NCBI GenBank assembly: GCA_014380425.1
Contig: JACMJX010000132.1
Location: 1-34,904 of the forward strand
Source: Chitinophagaceae bacterium
Lineage (GTDB): Bacteria > Bacteroidota > Bacteroidia > Chitinophagales > Chitinophagaceae
Length of the DNA: 34,904 nt
Reading direction: 5' to 3'
Below the pieces are notes generated by a model that made no database searches, had not been told where the DNA came from, and saw only the letters and a list, made by a program, of their open reading frames with translations. Shown piece by piece: positions 26,656 through 34,904 of this stretch (positions within the stretch are counted from its first letter, which is position 1; every line of letters begins with the position of its first letter). Both the position numbers and the translations under genes were made by a program.

Positions 26656-28926
26656 ATGGCATTTGACTTTGAAATGATTAAAAAGGTGTACGCAAGTTTT
26701 CCTATTAATGTGGAAGCAGCCCGGAAAGTAACTGGAAGAGCTTTAACGCTCACAGAAAAGATCCTGTATGCTCACCTATGGCAGGGAGAACCCACCAAAC
26801 AGTACGACAAAGGCAAGAGTTATGTGGATTTTGCACCGGATAGGGTTACCATGCAGGACGCGACGGCACAAATGGCCTTGCTTCAGTTTATGCAGGCCGG
26901 GAGAGACAGGGTTGCGGTGCCATCTACCGTGCATTGCGACCACCTGATTATGGCTAAAGACAACAGTAAGGAAGATCTTAGCCGCGCAGTGCATGAAAGC
27001 AGCGAGGTGTTCGATTTTCTGGCTTCTGTTTCCAATAAATATGGCATCGGCTTCTGGAAGCCCGGTGCCGGAATCATTCACCAGGTAATGCTGGAGAATT
27101 ACGCATTTCCCGGGGGTATGATGATCGGTACCGACAGCCACACGGTGAATGCCGGTGGCCTGGGGATGATTGCCATCGGCGTAGGCGGTGCAGACGCCTG
27201 CGATGTAATGGCAGGGTTACCGTGGGAGCTTAAATTTCCCAAGCTGATAGGGGTAAAGCTGAAAGGAAAGCTATCTGGCTGGACGGCACCCAAAGATGTT
27301 ATTCTTAAAGTAGCCGGTATATTAACCGTTAAAGGCGGTACAGGCGCCGTAGTGGAGTATTTCGGTGAGGGTGCAGAGGCCATGAGCTGCACCGGCAAGG
27401 CTACTATCTGTAATATGGGTGCCGAAGTAGGAGCCACCACTTCCATATTTGGCTACGATGAGAGCATGAGCCGCTACCTGAAGGCAACGGGCCGTGAAGA
27501 CGTTGCCTTTTTAGCCGATGGCATCAGGGAACACCTTATTGCAGATGAAGACGTATATGCCAATCCCGAAGCATATTTCGACCAGGTGATCGAACTCGAT
27601 CTGAGTGAGCTGGAACCTCACCTTAACGGGCCATTTACGCCTGATCTCGCTACGCCCATTTCCCGCATGAGGGAAACAGCTCTTGCCAATGGCTGGCCTC
27701 TCAAGGTAGATATCGGCCTGTTGGGAAGCTGCACCAACTCCTCGTATGAAGACATAGCAAGATCTGCTAGCCTTGCGAAACAAATCACCGAAAAGAAGCT
27801 TAAGACAAAGGCGGAGTTTGCCATCAATCCAGGATCGGAGCAGGTGCGTTTTACGGTACAAAAAGATGGCTACCTCGATATCTTCGACCAGATAGGCGCT
27901 AAAGTATTCGCGAATGCCTGCGGGCCCTGCATAGGAATGTGGGATAGGGTAGGCTCGGAAAAACAGGAAAAGAACACGATCGTGCATTCATTCAACAGAA
28001 ACTTCGCCAAAAGAAATGATGGCAACCCCAATACATACGCATTCGTAGGAAGCCCGGAAATTGTAACTGCTCTTGCAATAGCCGGTGATCTCGGCTTCAA
28101 CCCGCTTACAGATACGCTCACCAACGAAGATGGAATAGCTGTTAAACTAGACGAGCCTTCTGGCTTCGAGCTACCGCCGAACGGCTTTGCAGTTGAAGAT
28201 GCAGGCTACCAGGCTCCCGCAGAAGATGGGAGAGATGTTCAGGTGCTTGTTTCCCCTACGTCTAACAGGCTTCAGGTGCTCGATCCCTTCCCGGCATGGG
28301 AAGGCACCGATCTCAAAGGCCTTACACTTCTTATCAAGGCTAAAGGAAAATGTACCACCGACCATATCTCGATGGCAGGCCCCTGGCTTAAATTCAGGGG
28401 GCACCTTGATAATATCAGCAACAACATGCTGATAGGCGCGGTGAACTACTTCAACGAGAAAACTGATAAGGTAAAGAATGCCCTTACAGGCGATTACGGA
28501 ACAGTTCCAGGTACGCAGCGCGCTTATAAAGCAGCGCAAATAGGAACCGTTGTAATAGGAGACGAAAACTACGGTGAAGGTTCCTCTCGCGAGCACGCGG
28601 CCATGGAGCCCCGTCACCTGGGTGTTCGCGCCATTCTTGTTAAGTCGTTTGCCCGCATCCATGAAACCAATCTTAAAAAGCAGGGGATGCTTGCGCTTAC
28701 CTTTAATGATAAAACGGACTACGATAAAGTACTCGAAGATGATAAGATAGATATTATTGGCCTGACGACCTTTACCCCGGGGGAGCCACTCACGGTGGTT
28801 CTGCATCATGCAGATGGAAGCGTCGATATCATAACCGTGAACCATACCTATAATCAGCAGCAGATCGAATGGTTCAAGGCGGGTGGAGCGCTTAATATCA
28901 TCAGAAGACAGTTTACTGCCAACTAG
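26656..28926 (+). CDS. Aconitate hydratase
   Basis: 756 aa; [92 protein letters not shown]. Confidence 0.98.
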   Translation: MAFDFEMIKKVYASFPINVEAARKVTGRALTLTEKILYAHLWQGEPTKQYDKGKSYVDFAPDRVTMQDATAQMALLQFMQAGRDRVAVPSTVHCDHLIMAKDNSKEDLSRAVHESSEVFDFLASVSNKYGIGFWKPGAGIIHQVMLENYAFPGGMMIGTDSHTVNAGGLGMIAIGVGGADACDVMAGLPWELKFPKLIGVKLKGKLSGWTAPKDVILKVAGILTVKGGTGAVVEYFGEGAEAMSCTGKATICNMGAEVGATTSIFGYDESMSRYLKATGREDVAFLADGIREHLIADEDVYANPEAYFDQVIELDLSELEPHLNGPFTPDLATPISRMRETALANGWPLKVDIGLLGSCTNSSYEDIARSASLAKQITEKKLKTKAEFAINPGSEQVRFTVQKDGYLDIFDQIGAKVFANACGPCIGMWDRVGSEKQEKNTIVHSFNRNFAKRNDGNPNTYAFVGSPEIVTALAIAGDLGFNPLTDTLTNEDGIAVKLDEPSGFELPPNGFAVEDAGYQAPAEDGRDVQVLVSPTSNRLQVLDPFPAWEGTDLKGLTLLIKAKGKCTTDHISMAGPWLKFRGHLDNISNNMLIGAVNYFNEKTDKVKNALTGDYGTVPGTQRAYKAAQIGTVVIGDENYGEGSSREHAAMEPRHLGVRAILVKSFARIHETNLKKQGMLALTFNDKTDYDKVLEDDKIDIIGLTTFTPGEPLTVVLHHADGSVDIITVNHTYNQQQIEWFKAGGALNIIRRQFTAN

Positions 28927-28956
28927 ATTTATAAGAGGAACTGTATACTACACTAT

Positions 28957-28984
28957 AAGGGCCGGAATCATCCGGCCCTTTTTT
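28957..28984 (+). terminator. Rho-independent terminator after aconitase
   Basis: AAGGGCCGGA-atca-TCCGGCCCTT followed by TTTT. Confidence 0.9.
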
Positions 28985-29116
28985 ATATGTTCAAATTAAC
29001 ACCAGGATTCCGAATATGGGAACACCATTGATTGTTAGCATGTTGTAAAGCACTGAAGATGAGCCCTTTAAGATCTGGCATCGGTATTGAAAACTAATGG
29101 CATAACTCAGAAACTC

Positions 29117-30565
29117 ATGAAACATATTTACTCAAAACTCTCAAAAACAATCTTAACACTGGTTCTTACCTTAAGTATGGCTGCTGCCTTCGCCGCTACC
29201 ATCGTAGTTCCTGCAGGCACCACCCAAACTTTTACGGGGTCTATGAACGGAACCATCTTCGAGGTTTATGGAACCCTGAATTTTACACCAAGCGGTTTTA
29301 ACGGCAGCAACAATAAAGTAATTGCATTTGCCGGTGGTATCGTTACTATTCCTTCAGCCACTTCTATGCAGAATGTAGTTTTAGATATCAGAAAAGATGG
29401 AACACTGAATATCAAAGCCACCAACTTTTCAATGAACAACAGTAATTCCGGAATTATAAACAACGGAATCATCAATGCCGCTTCCACAACACTTACATTC
29501 AAGTCAGGAACCGGTCTTCAGAATTCAGGTACTGTCAACGCAGGTACACTTATTCTTGAATCAGGAGCTCCGGTTGGTATTTTGCAACAGAACACAGGCA
29601 CTATAACCGTAGGCCAGTATTTTGAAAACGCCGCCAATTACGAGAACGCAGCTTCAGGAACGATCAACGTAACGGGCCCTTGCTCCGGACTGAGATGCGG
29701 GTTCACTACTAAGAATGGCTTGTTTAAGAACAGTGGTCTTATGGACATTACAGGCGCCGTAAATATAGACGCCAATATGGAGCTGAATGGCACCATGAGA
29801 GTAACTGGTGATCTTAGCATAAAAAGAACGGTGAGTGGCATCAATGGTAAATTGCATGTTATTAAAGGCAGGAGCGAAATGGTGGGTGACGGACATTATA
29901 AAGGAACGAATATGCAGTTTTACGATTATGACACACCAGGCAATAATTTCGACAGCAAAACAGCTAATAACCAGTCAGAAGACCAGTACACGGTAGTTGC
30001 TCCGCCTGCAGCTCCGGCCGCTGCCCTGCCATTAAGATTCATTTCTTTCCAGGCCGTTACTTACAACAAGTTCAGCGTTTACTTCAAGTTTACTACAAGC
30101 GTAGAATCCGCACTTTCAAGCCTTCAGTTGCAAGGAAGTAATAATGGCAAGAACTATACGATCATCGAAAGCTTCAAGCCACACAACCAGAACGGAATAT
30201 TTCATTATACCTCCGCTCATATAGACGCATCGAAATACACTTCTTACCGTATAGCCGTAGTAAATGTTGACGGTCAAAAAGAATATTCAAATATAGTATT
30301 CTACAAATCATCTGCAGCATCTGTTGAAACCAGTATTTACCCTAACCCTGTTACTAACGCAACTTTCAACGTGAAGGTTTCATCTGCGGAACCAGCAATC
30401 GTTAATATCTATTCCAACGACGGAAAGTTACTATCGAACACTGTACTGAAAGGTCAGCAGCAGTACCCAATAAAAATGAATGCTGCCGCTGCAAAGTTTA
30501 ACCTGCTTACCGTACAGGTAATACAAAAAGGAAAGATCCATTCATTCACGGTGGTGAATAACTAA
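29117..30565 (+). CDS. Secreted protein with beta-helix-like repeats and T9SS type A sorting domain
   Basis: Signal peptide MKHIYSKLSKTILTLVLTLSMAAAFA; repeats such as NSGIINNGIINAASTTLTFKSGTGLQNSGTVNAGTLIL; C-terminal SIYPNPVTNATFNVKV...VNIYSNDGKLL is a T9SS type A signature. Confidence 0.85.
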   Translation: MKHIYSKLSKTILTLVLTLSMAAAFAATIVVPAGTTQTFTGSMNGTIFEVYGTLNFTPSGFNGSNNKVIAFAGGIVTIPSATSMQNVVLDIRKDGTLNIKATNFSMNNSNSGIINNGIINAASTTLTFKSGTGLQNSGTVNAGTLILESGAPVGILQQNTGTITVGQYFENAANYENAASGTINVTGPCSGLRCGFTTKNGLFKNSGLMDITGAVNIDANMELNGTMRVTGDLSIKRTVSGINGKLHVIKGRSEMVGDGHYKGTNMQFYDYDTPGNNFDSKTANNQSEDQYTVVAPPAAPAAALPLRFISFQAVTYNKFSVYFKFTTSVESALSSLQLQGSNNGKNYTIIESFKPHNQNGIFHYTSAHIDASKYTSYRIAVVNVDGQKEYSNIVFYKSSAASVETSIYPNPVTNATFNVKVSSAEPAIVNIYSNDGKLLSNTVLKGQQQYPIKMNAAAAKFNLLTVQVIQKGKIHSFTVVNN

Positions 30566-30596
30566 TAAGGATTTGAGTTTGAGTTTCATGAGTTAG

Positions 30597-30625
30597 GCAG
30601 CGCTTTGAGAGAGCGCTGCTTTTTT
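30597..30625 (+). terminator. Rho-independent terminator after the T9SS cargo gene
   Basis: GCAGCGCT-ttgagag-AGCGCTGC followed by a T run. Confidence 0.85.
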
Positions 30626-30674
30626 ATGCTACAGCGCAAGGAACGACTGGGTAGTAGTGCGTGTTCATTTTTAT

Positions 30675-30682
30675 TATATTTG
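30675..30682 (+). promoter_or_regulatory. Bacteroidota-type -7 box TATATTTG directly before the DUF4403-like gene
   Basis: TAnnTTTG match 5 nt before ATG 30688. Confidence 0.45.
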
Positions 30683-30687
30683 TGAGT

Positions 30688-32070
30688 ATGCTTAGACAGT
30701 TTCTGCCGGCGCTTTCATGCTTTATTTTCCTGCAGGCAGCAGGTCAGGAGGTGGTGGTTCCGCAACCTATGACCAGTCTTCCTTCCCTTCAGGAGTCTGT
30801 GATTCATGTACCTGTAAAACTTTATGCAAGGCCTTATCTTCAGCAGGCAGAAGCGATGACACCGAAGGAGTTTCTGTCGGAAGGCTGGCCGGAGTTCCTG
30901 GCCTCCGGATGCGAGTTCAGGTATAAATACAGGTTCGTGCGTTCAGGGCTTGGCCTTTCCTGCGTTAACAACAAGATGACCATAACCTTTTCGGGAAGTT
31001 ACCAGATTGCAGGAAGCGAAACCATCTGCGCCTTTGGCAAACAAATGTCTCCCTGGGTAACCGGCAGTTGCGGCTTTGGCAGTGAGCCTATGCGTAAAGT
31101 GCAGATCAGTATTCAGTCTTTCCTTGAATTTCAGCCGAATTACACATTAAAAACCACTACCCTTCCCGAAAAAGTAACCGCACTGGATAAATGCATGGTG
31201 ACTATTTTTAACTCCGATGTAACTAAAGAAGTGATCGATAGCATCGGAGCTTCCGTAGCCGCTTTCGGTAATTCACTCGATCAGAAAATAGCCGGGCTGA
31301 ACTTTTCCTCCACTTTGCAGGTACTTGCCGAGAAAGTGGGAAAGAAGATTCCATTGAATAATTATGGTTACATCAAACTCAATCCCTCTTCCGTAAGAGC
31401 AGGCAGGGTTAATTTTACACGCGATACCCTTTATTTCACGCTCGGGGTTTCCTGCTTTCCGGAACTGAGTTCCGACAGTATCAATGCAAGCATTACTAGT
31501 TTTCTGCCACCACTAACCTCAACAGAGCTGAACCCGGGGTTTCGTATCAATACCAATGCTATTTACGATTATGTTACACTCGATACCATCCTTAACCGCA
31601 GCTTTCGCAATACCAGTTTCGATCTTGGTGGAAGAACTATGATACTTAAAAATGTAGCAGTAAGCGGGCTTGACAATAACCAGGTAGAACTCCGGATAGA
31701 TTTCGAGGGCGATAAAAAAGGAACTGTGTATTTAACAGGAACTCCCCTTCTCGACGTGAAGAACCAGGTGATTACGATCCCGGATCTCGATTACTCCTTA
31801 CGATCCAGAGATCTTATTCTGAACGTGGCAAAGACCCTCTTCAATAAAAAGATTTTGGCTACACTCCGTGAAAACGGAACCATCCGCATTAATGAGATTT
31901 ACATCAAAAACAAAGCGCGGATCGACAGTGCTTTCAACCGCACGATAAGTACAGAATTGAGCACGGCAGGCCGATCTTCGGGCTTTTCGGTAACAGGGCT
32001 GGTGATTAAAAGAGATAATCTGCTGCTGCAAACAAATGTGACAGGCGACCTTTCGATACTTGTAAAGTAA
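30688..32070 (+). CDS. DUF4403-like family protein, exported
   Basis: Start MLRQFLPALSCFIFLQAAGQ with signal peptide; paired repeats with IHVPVKLYARPYLQQAEAM and ITIPDLDYSLRSRDLILNVAKTLFNKKI resemble DUF4403. Confidence 0.75.
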   Translation: MLRQFLPALSCFIFLQAAGQEVVVPQPMTSLPSLQESVIHVPVKLYARPYLQQAEAMTPKEFLSEGWPEFLASGCEFRYKYRFVRSGLGLSCVNNKMTITFSGSYQIAGSETICAFGKQMSPWVTGSCGFGSEPMRKVQISIQSFLEFQPNYTLKTTTLPEKVTALDKCMVTIFNSDVTKEVIDSIGASVAAFGNSLDQKIAGLNFSSTLQVLAEKVGKKIPLNNYGYIKLNPSSVRAGRVNFTRDTLYFTLGVSCFPELSSDSINASITSFLPPLTSTELNPGFRINTNAIYDYVTLDTILNRSFRNTSFDLGGRTMILKNVAVSGLDNNQVELRIDFEGDKKGTVYLTGTPLLDVKNQVITIPDLDYSLRSRDLILNVAKTLFNKKILATLRENGTIRINEIYIKNKARIDSAFNRTISTELSTAGRSSGFSVTGLVIKRDNLLLQTNVTGDLSILVK

Positions 32071-32074
32071 GTTG

Positions 32075-32458
32075 CTACTGCTTGTCGAACCAAACGGGTG
32101 TGCTATCATCCCAATCACCATTGTAGTTAATGAACAGTTCTTCACCTGCCTTGATGTCTCTTACGGTTTCAATGCGGATGATACTGTGCCCCGGCTCCAT
32201 TTCATATTCACAGTTACTCTGATAGCTGTGGTTATACAAGGGAACGTAACCCAGCGCCATGCAACATTGCTTTAGTGCAGTATCCCATTCAAAAATATAA
32301 TCGTGCAGCAGTGTCTGATCTATGAGTTTTCTGTCTGATGCGTTCAGCACGATAACGGGAGACATCTCGATTACAATCCCCTGCAGGATATCCTGATCGG
32401 TAAATACGCCCCTGCCCATAGCTGCGGTAGGGGCTATAAATAAACAAGGCAGAATCAT
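32075..32458 (-). CDS. SET domain-containing protein (putative protein-lysine methyltransferase)
   Basis: 127 aa; canonical SET motifs GRGVFT, YNHSYQSNCEY (NHSxxxN) and AGEELFINY. Confidence 0.85.
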   Translation of the reverse strand: MILPCLFIAPTAAMGRGVFTDQDILQGIVIEMSPVIVLNASDRKLIDQTLLHDYIFEWDTALKQCCMALGYVPLYNHSYQSNCEYEMEPGHSIIRIETVRDIKAGEELFINYNGDWDDSTPVWFDKQ

Positions 32459-32506
32459 AGTGAATCTTTGCGATCTTTGCTCCTTTCGCCGTGTAAAAAT
32501 AAGCCT

Positions 32507-33898
32507 ATGCCCGTTGAATCAGAAAATACTTCTTTAAGTGACCAGTTCGAAGACATTATAGCTACAGAGGACAAATTGCTGATCAAGGAATTTCTCAATA
32601 ACCAGAACATCAGTGAGGTGGCGGATCTTGTTTATGAATTTGAGGACTATGCCAGCCAGATCATCGGGAACATGAGTGTACACCGGGCTGCCTCCACATT
32701 TAAGATACTTGATTTTTCCATGCAGAAGCAGATCATCCAGGAGCTGCCTCCTTTGCACAGTGCGGAGTTACTGAATGAGCTTCCCGCCGATGATCGTACC
32801 GCATTTTTGGAAGAGCTGCCGAGCAGTGTAGTGAAGGAACTTATAAAAACGCTGGACCCCGAAGAGCGAAAAGTAACACTTGCTTTGCTCGGTTACCCCG
32901 AAGACAGTGTAGGCAGGCTTATGACACCCGATTACATAGCGATCAACAGAAACTGGAATATGCAGCAGGTGCTGGATCATATCCGCCTTGTAGGGCGTGA
33001 CAGCGAAACGATCGATGTTATCTATGTGGTAGACGACCAGGGTAAATTTCTCGATGATCTTCGGATAAGGGAGGTAATACTTGCCAGCCCAGACAAGAAG
33101 GTAGAAGATGTAATAGACTACAGATTTATCACCCTCCATGTTAATGACGACCAGGAAGTAGCGAACCAGATCTTTAAAATGAATAACAGGGTGGCCCTAC
33201 CGGTTGTGGATAAAAACAACATACTACTGGGCATTGTAACGATCGATGACGTACTGTGGGTTGCCAACGAGGAATTTAGCGAGAACGTGCAGAAGATCGG
33301 CGGAACCGAGGCTTTGGATGAGCCCTATCTTGAAATGCCCATACTTAAACTTTTCCGTAAAAGGATTACCTGGCTCATAGTGCTTTTTCTGGGCGAGATG
33401 CTAACGGCAACCGCTATGGGGTTTTTTGAAGATGAAATTGCCAAAGCGGTGGTGCTGGCACTTTTTGTTCCGCTTATTATTTCCAGCGGGGGTAATAGTG
33501 GCTCGCAGGCATCTACCCTTATTATTCAGGCAATGGCTATGGGAGAACTTTCAATAAGCGACTGGTGGCGGGTGTTGCGAAGGGAGATCGTTAGCGGCCT
33601 TTTACTGGGAGGTGTTCTGGGCATCACCGGATTCATCAGAGTAATTGCATGGTCACAATTCTTTCCGCAGGTGTACGGCCCTCACTATTTATATATTGGA
33701 GCAACGGTCGGTTTTTCCCTGGTAGGCGTTGTTCTATGGGGAACTTTAAGTGGCTCTATGCTTCCCATCCTATTAAAGAGAGCAGGTGCGGACCCCGCCG
33801 TTTCATCTGCCCCCTTTGTTGCCACCCTGGTAGACGTTACCGGCCTGATCATCTATTTTTCCCTAGCCTATATGTTTCTACAAGGCACTTTATTATAG
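32507..33898 (+). CDS. mgtE: Magnesium transporter MgtE
   Basis: Start MPVESENTSL; MgtE N-domain (LPPLHSAELLNELPADDRTAFLEELP), CBS pair (SVGRLMTPDYIAI...NNRVALPVVDKNNILLGIVTIDDV), TM domain (VPLIISSGGNSGSQASTLIIQAMAMGEL). Confidence 0.95.
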   Translation: MPVESENTSLSDQFEDIIATEDKLLIKEFLNNQNISEVADLVYEFEDYASQIIGNMSVHRAASTFKILDFSMQKQIIQELPPLHSAELLNELPADDRTAFLEELPSSVVKELIKTLDPEERKVTLALLGYPEDSVGRLMTPDYIAINRNWNMQQVLDHIRLVGRDSETIDVIYVVDDQGKFLDDLRIREVILASPDKKVEDVIDYRFITLHVNDDQEVANQIFKMNNRVALPVVDKNNILLGIVTIDDVLWVANEEFSENVQKIGGTEALDEPYLEMPILKLFRKRITWLIVLFLGEMLTATAMGFFEDEIAKAVVLALFVPLIISSGGNSGSQASTLIIQAMAMGELSISDWWRVLRREIVSGLLLGGVLGITGFIRVIAWSQFFPQVYGPHYLYIGATVGFSLVGVVLWGTLSGSMLPILLKRAGADPAVSSAPFVATLVDVTGLIIYFSLAYMFLQGTLL

Positions 33899-33957
33899 AT
33901 CCCGCGCTCGCCAAATTAAACAAATTGCAAACTGGAAGGATTTAGATATTTTCCAGC

Positions 33958-33965
33958 TACTTTTG
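33958..33965 (+). promoter_or_regulatory. Bacteroidota-type -7 box TACTTTTG upstream of glmS
   Basis: TAnnTTTG match 16 nt before ATG 33982. Confidence 0.45.
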
Positions 33966-33981
33966 TCTTTAAAGTTTATTT

Positions 33982-34904
33982 ATGTGCGGAATTGTTGCTT
34001 ATATAGGTCCACGTGAAGCATACCCGGTTATTTTAAAAGGCCTGAAGCGACTTGAGTACCGCGGCTATGATAGTTCTGGAGTTGCCCTTTTGAATAACGG
34101 GATTAAAATTTATAAGAAAAAAGGCAAGGTGGTCGATCTTGAAGACGATATGCCCGGGAAAGATGTACAAGGGCATGCAGGTATCGGGCATACGCGGTGG
34201 GCAACCCACGGAGAACCCAGCGATTACAATGCACACCCCCATCTGTCTGCCAATGGTCGCTTTGCCATGATACATAATGGGATCATCGAGAACTATGCGC
34301 AATTAAAAAGCGAACTGGTAAGTAAAGGATACTCTTTCAAAAGCGATACAGACACTGAAGTACTACTGAATTTTATTGAATACATTCAGAAAAATAATGA
34401 ATGCAGCCTGGAAGAAGCCGTACGAATCGCGCTGAAGAGAGTTGTGGGAGCTTATGTAATCATACTGCTCGATGAAGAACAACCCGATACACTTATAGCC
34501 GCGAGAAAAGGCAGCCCGCTGGTAATAGGTATTGGAAAGGGAGAACACTTCCTGGCTTCCGATGCCTCTCCGATCGTTGAATATACAAAAGAAGTGGTTT
34601 ACATAAACGACTATGAACTGGCCATTGTAAAAGCAGATGAACTTATTCTTAAGAATCTGGGTAATGAGAAAATAACACCTTACATACAGAAGCTGGATTT
34701 GGAACTGGCCGCGATAGAAAAAGGAGGTTATGATCATTTTATGCTGAAGGAAATTTTCGAGCAGCCGGAGACTATTCATGACTGTTTGAGAGGAAGGCTG
34801 GATGCGGGCGCCGGCACCATCACCATGAGCGGCGTTCAGAACTATATAGAGCAATTAAAAACCGCCAACCGCATCCTTATCGTGGCCTGCGGAACCAGCT
34901 GGCA
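33982..34904 (+). CDS. glmS: Glutamine--fructose-6-phosphate aminotransferase (3' truncated by window edge)
   Basis: Open frame from ATG 33982 to the window end: MCGIVAYIGPREAYPVILKGLKRLEYRGYDSSG, GIGHTRWATHGEPS, DHFMLKEIFEQPETI, ILIVACGTSW. Confidence 0.97.
   Translation, partial: MCGIVAYIGPREAYPVILKGLKRLEYRGYDSSGVALLNNGIKIYKKKGKVVDLEDDMPGKDVQGHAGIGHTRWATHGEPSDYNAHPHLSANGRFAMIHNGIIENYAQLKSELVSKGYSFKSDTDTEVLLNFIEYIQKNNECSLEEAVRIALKRVVGAYVIILLDEEQPDTLIAARKGSPLVIGIGKGEHFLASDASPIVEYTKEVVYINDYELAIVKADELILKNLGNEKITPYIQKLDLELAAIEKGGYDHFMLKEIFEQPETIHDCLRGRLDAGAGTITMSGVQNYIEQLKTANRILIVACGTSW

Noticed and set aside
26481-26666. 61-aa ORF before aconitase
   Set aside because: Overlaps the aconitase promoter and start; no homology pattern or good ribosome-binding context.
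27511-27987. 158-aa minus-strand ORF inside aconitase
   Set aside because: Antisense shadow with no domain signature.
28171-28845. 224-aa minus-strand ORF opposite aconitase
   Set aside because: Antisense shadow ORF; aconitase motifs are unambiguous on the plus strand.

Overview
The window looks like a Bacteroidota chromosome segment, probably Chitinophagaceae-like judging from protein style and TAnnTTTG promoter boxes. It is mostly housekeeping genes: a partial TonB-dependent receptor, a PLP aminotransferase, fused SecDF, queG, an ECF sigma factor module, bioA, an ABC-2 permease, folK plus a deoxynucleoside kinase, an MFS transporter, a YkgJ-like protein, a sterol-desaturase-like protein, gcvP, a DUF4397 lipoprotein, a GH63-like glucosidase, an SDR-type threonine dehydrogenase, kdsA, a PspC-like protein, aconitase, a T9SS cargo protein, a DUF4403-like protein, a SET-domain protein, mgtE and a partial glmS. 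No rRNA, tRNA, CRISPR array or clear transposon was seen. Two items stand out. (1) About 104 nt between gcvP and a small ORF (20328-20431) is both an 11-bp-periodic CTAG-rich tandem array and a near-perfect long hairpin, with 39 of 43 positions paired around an 18-nt loop. (2) An ECF sigma factor is translationally coupled to a single protein that joins a short cytoplasmic N-terminus, one TM helix, a ~205-aa low-complexity linker and a C-terminal outer-membrane-type beta-barrel, suggesting a one-piece trans-envelope anti-sigma sensor. All calls come from reading the sequence; no database search was run.
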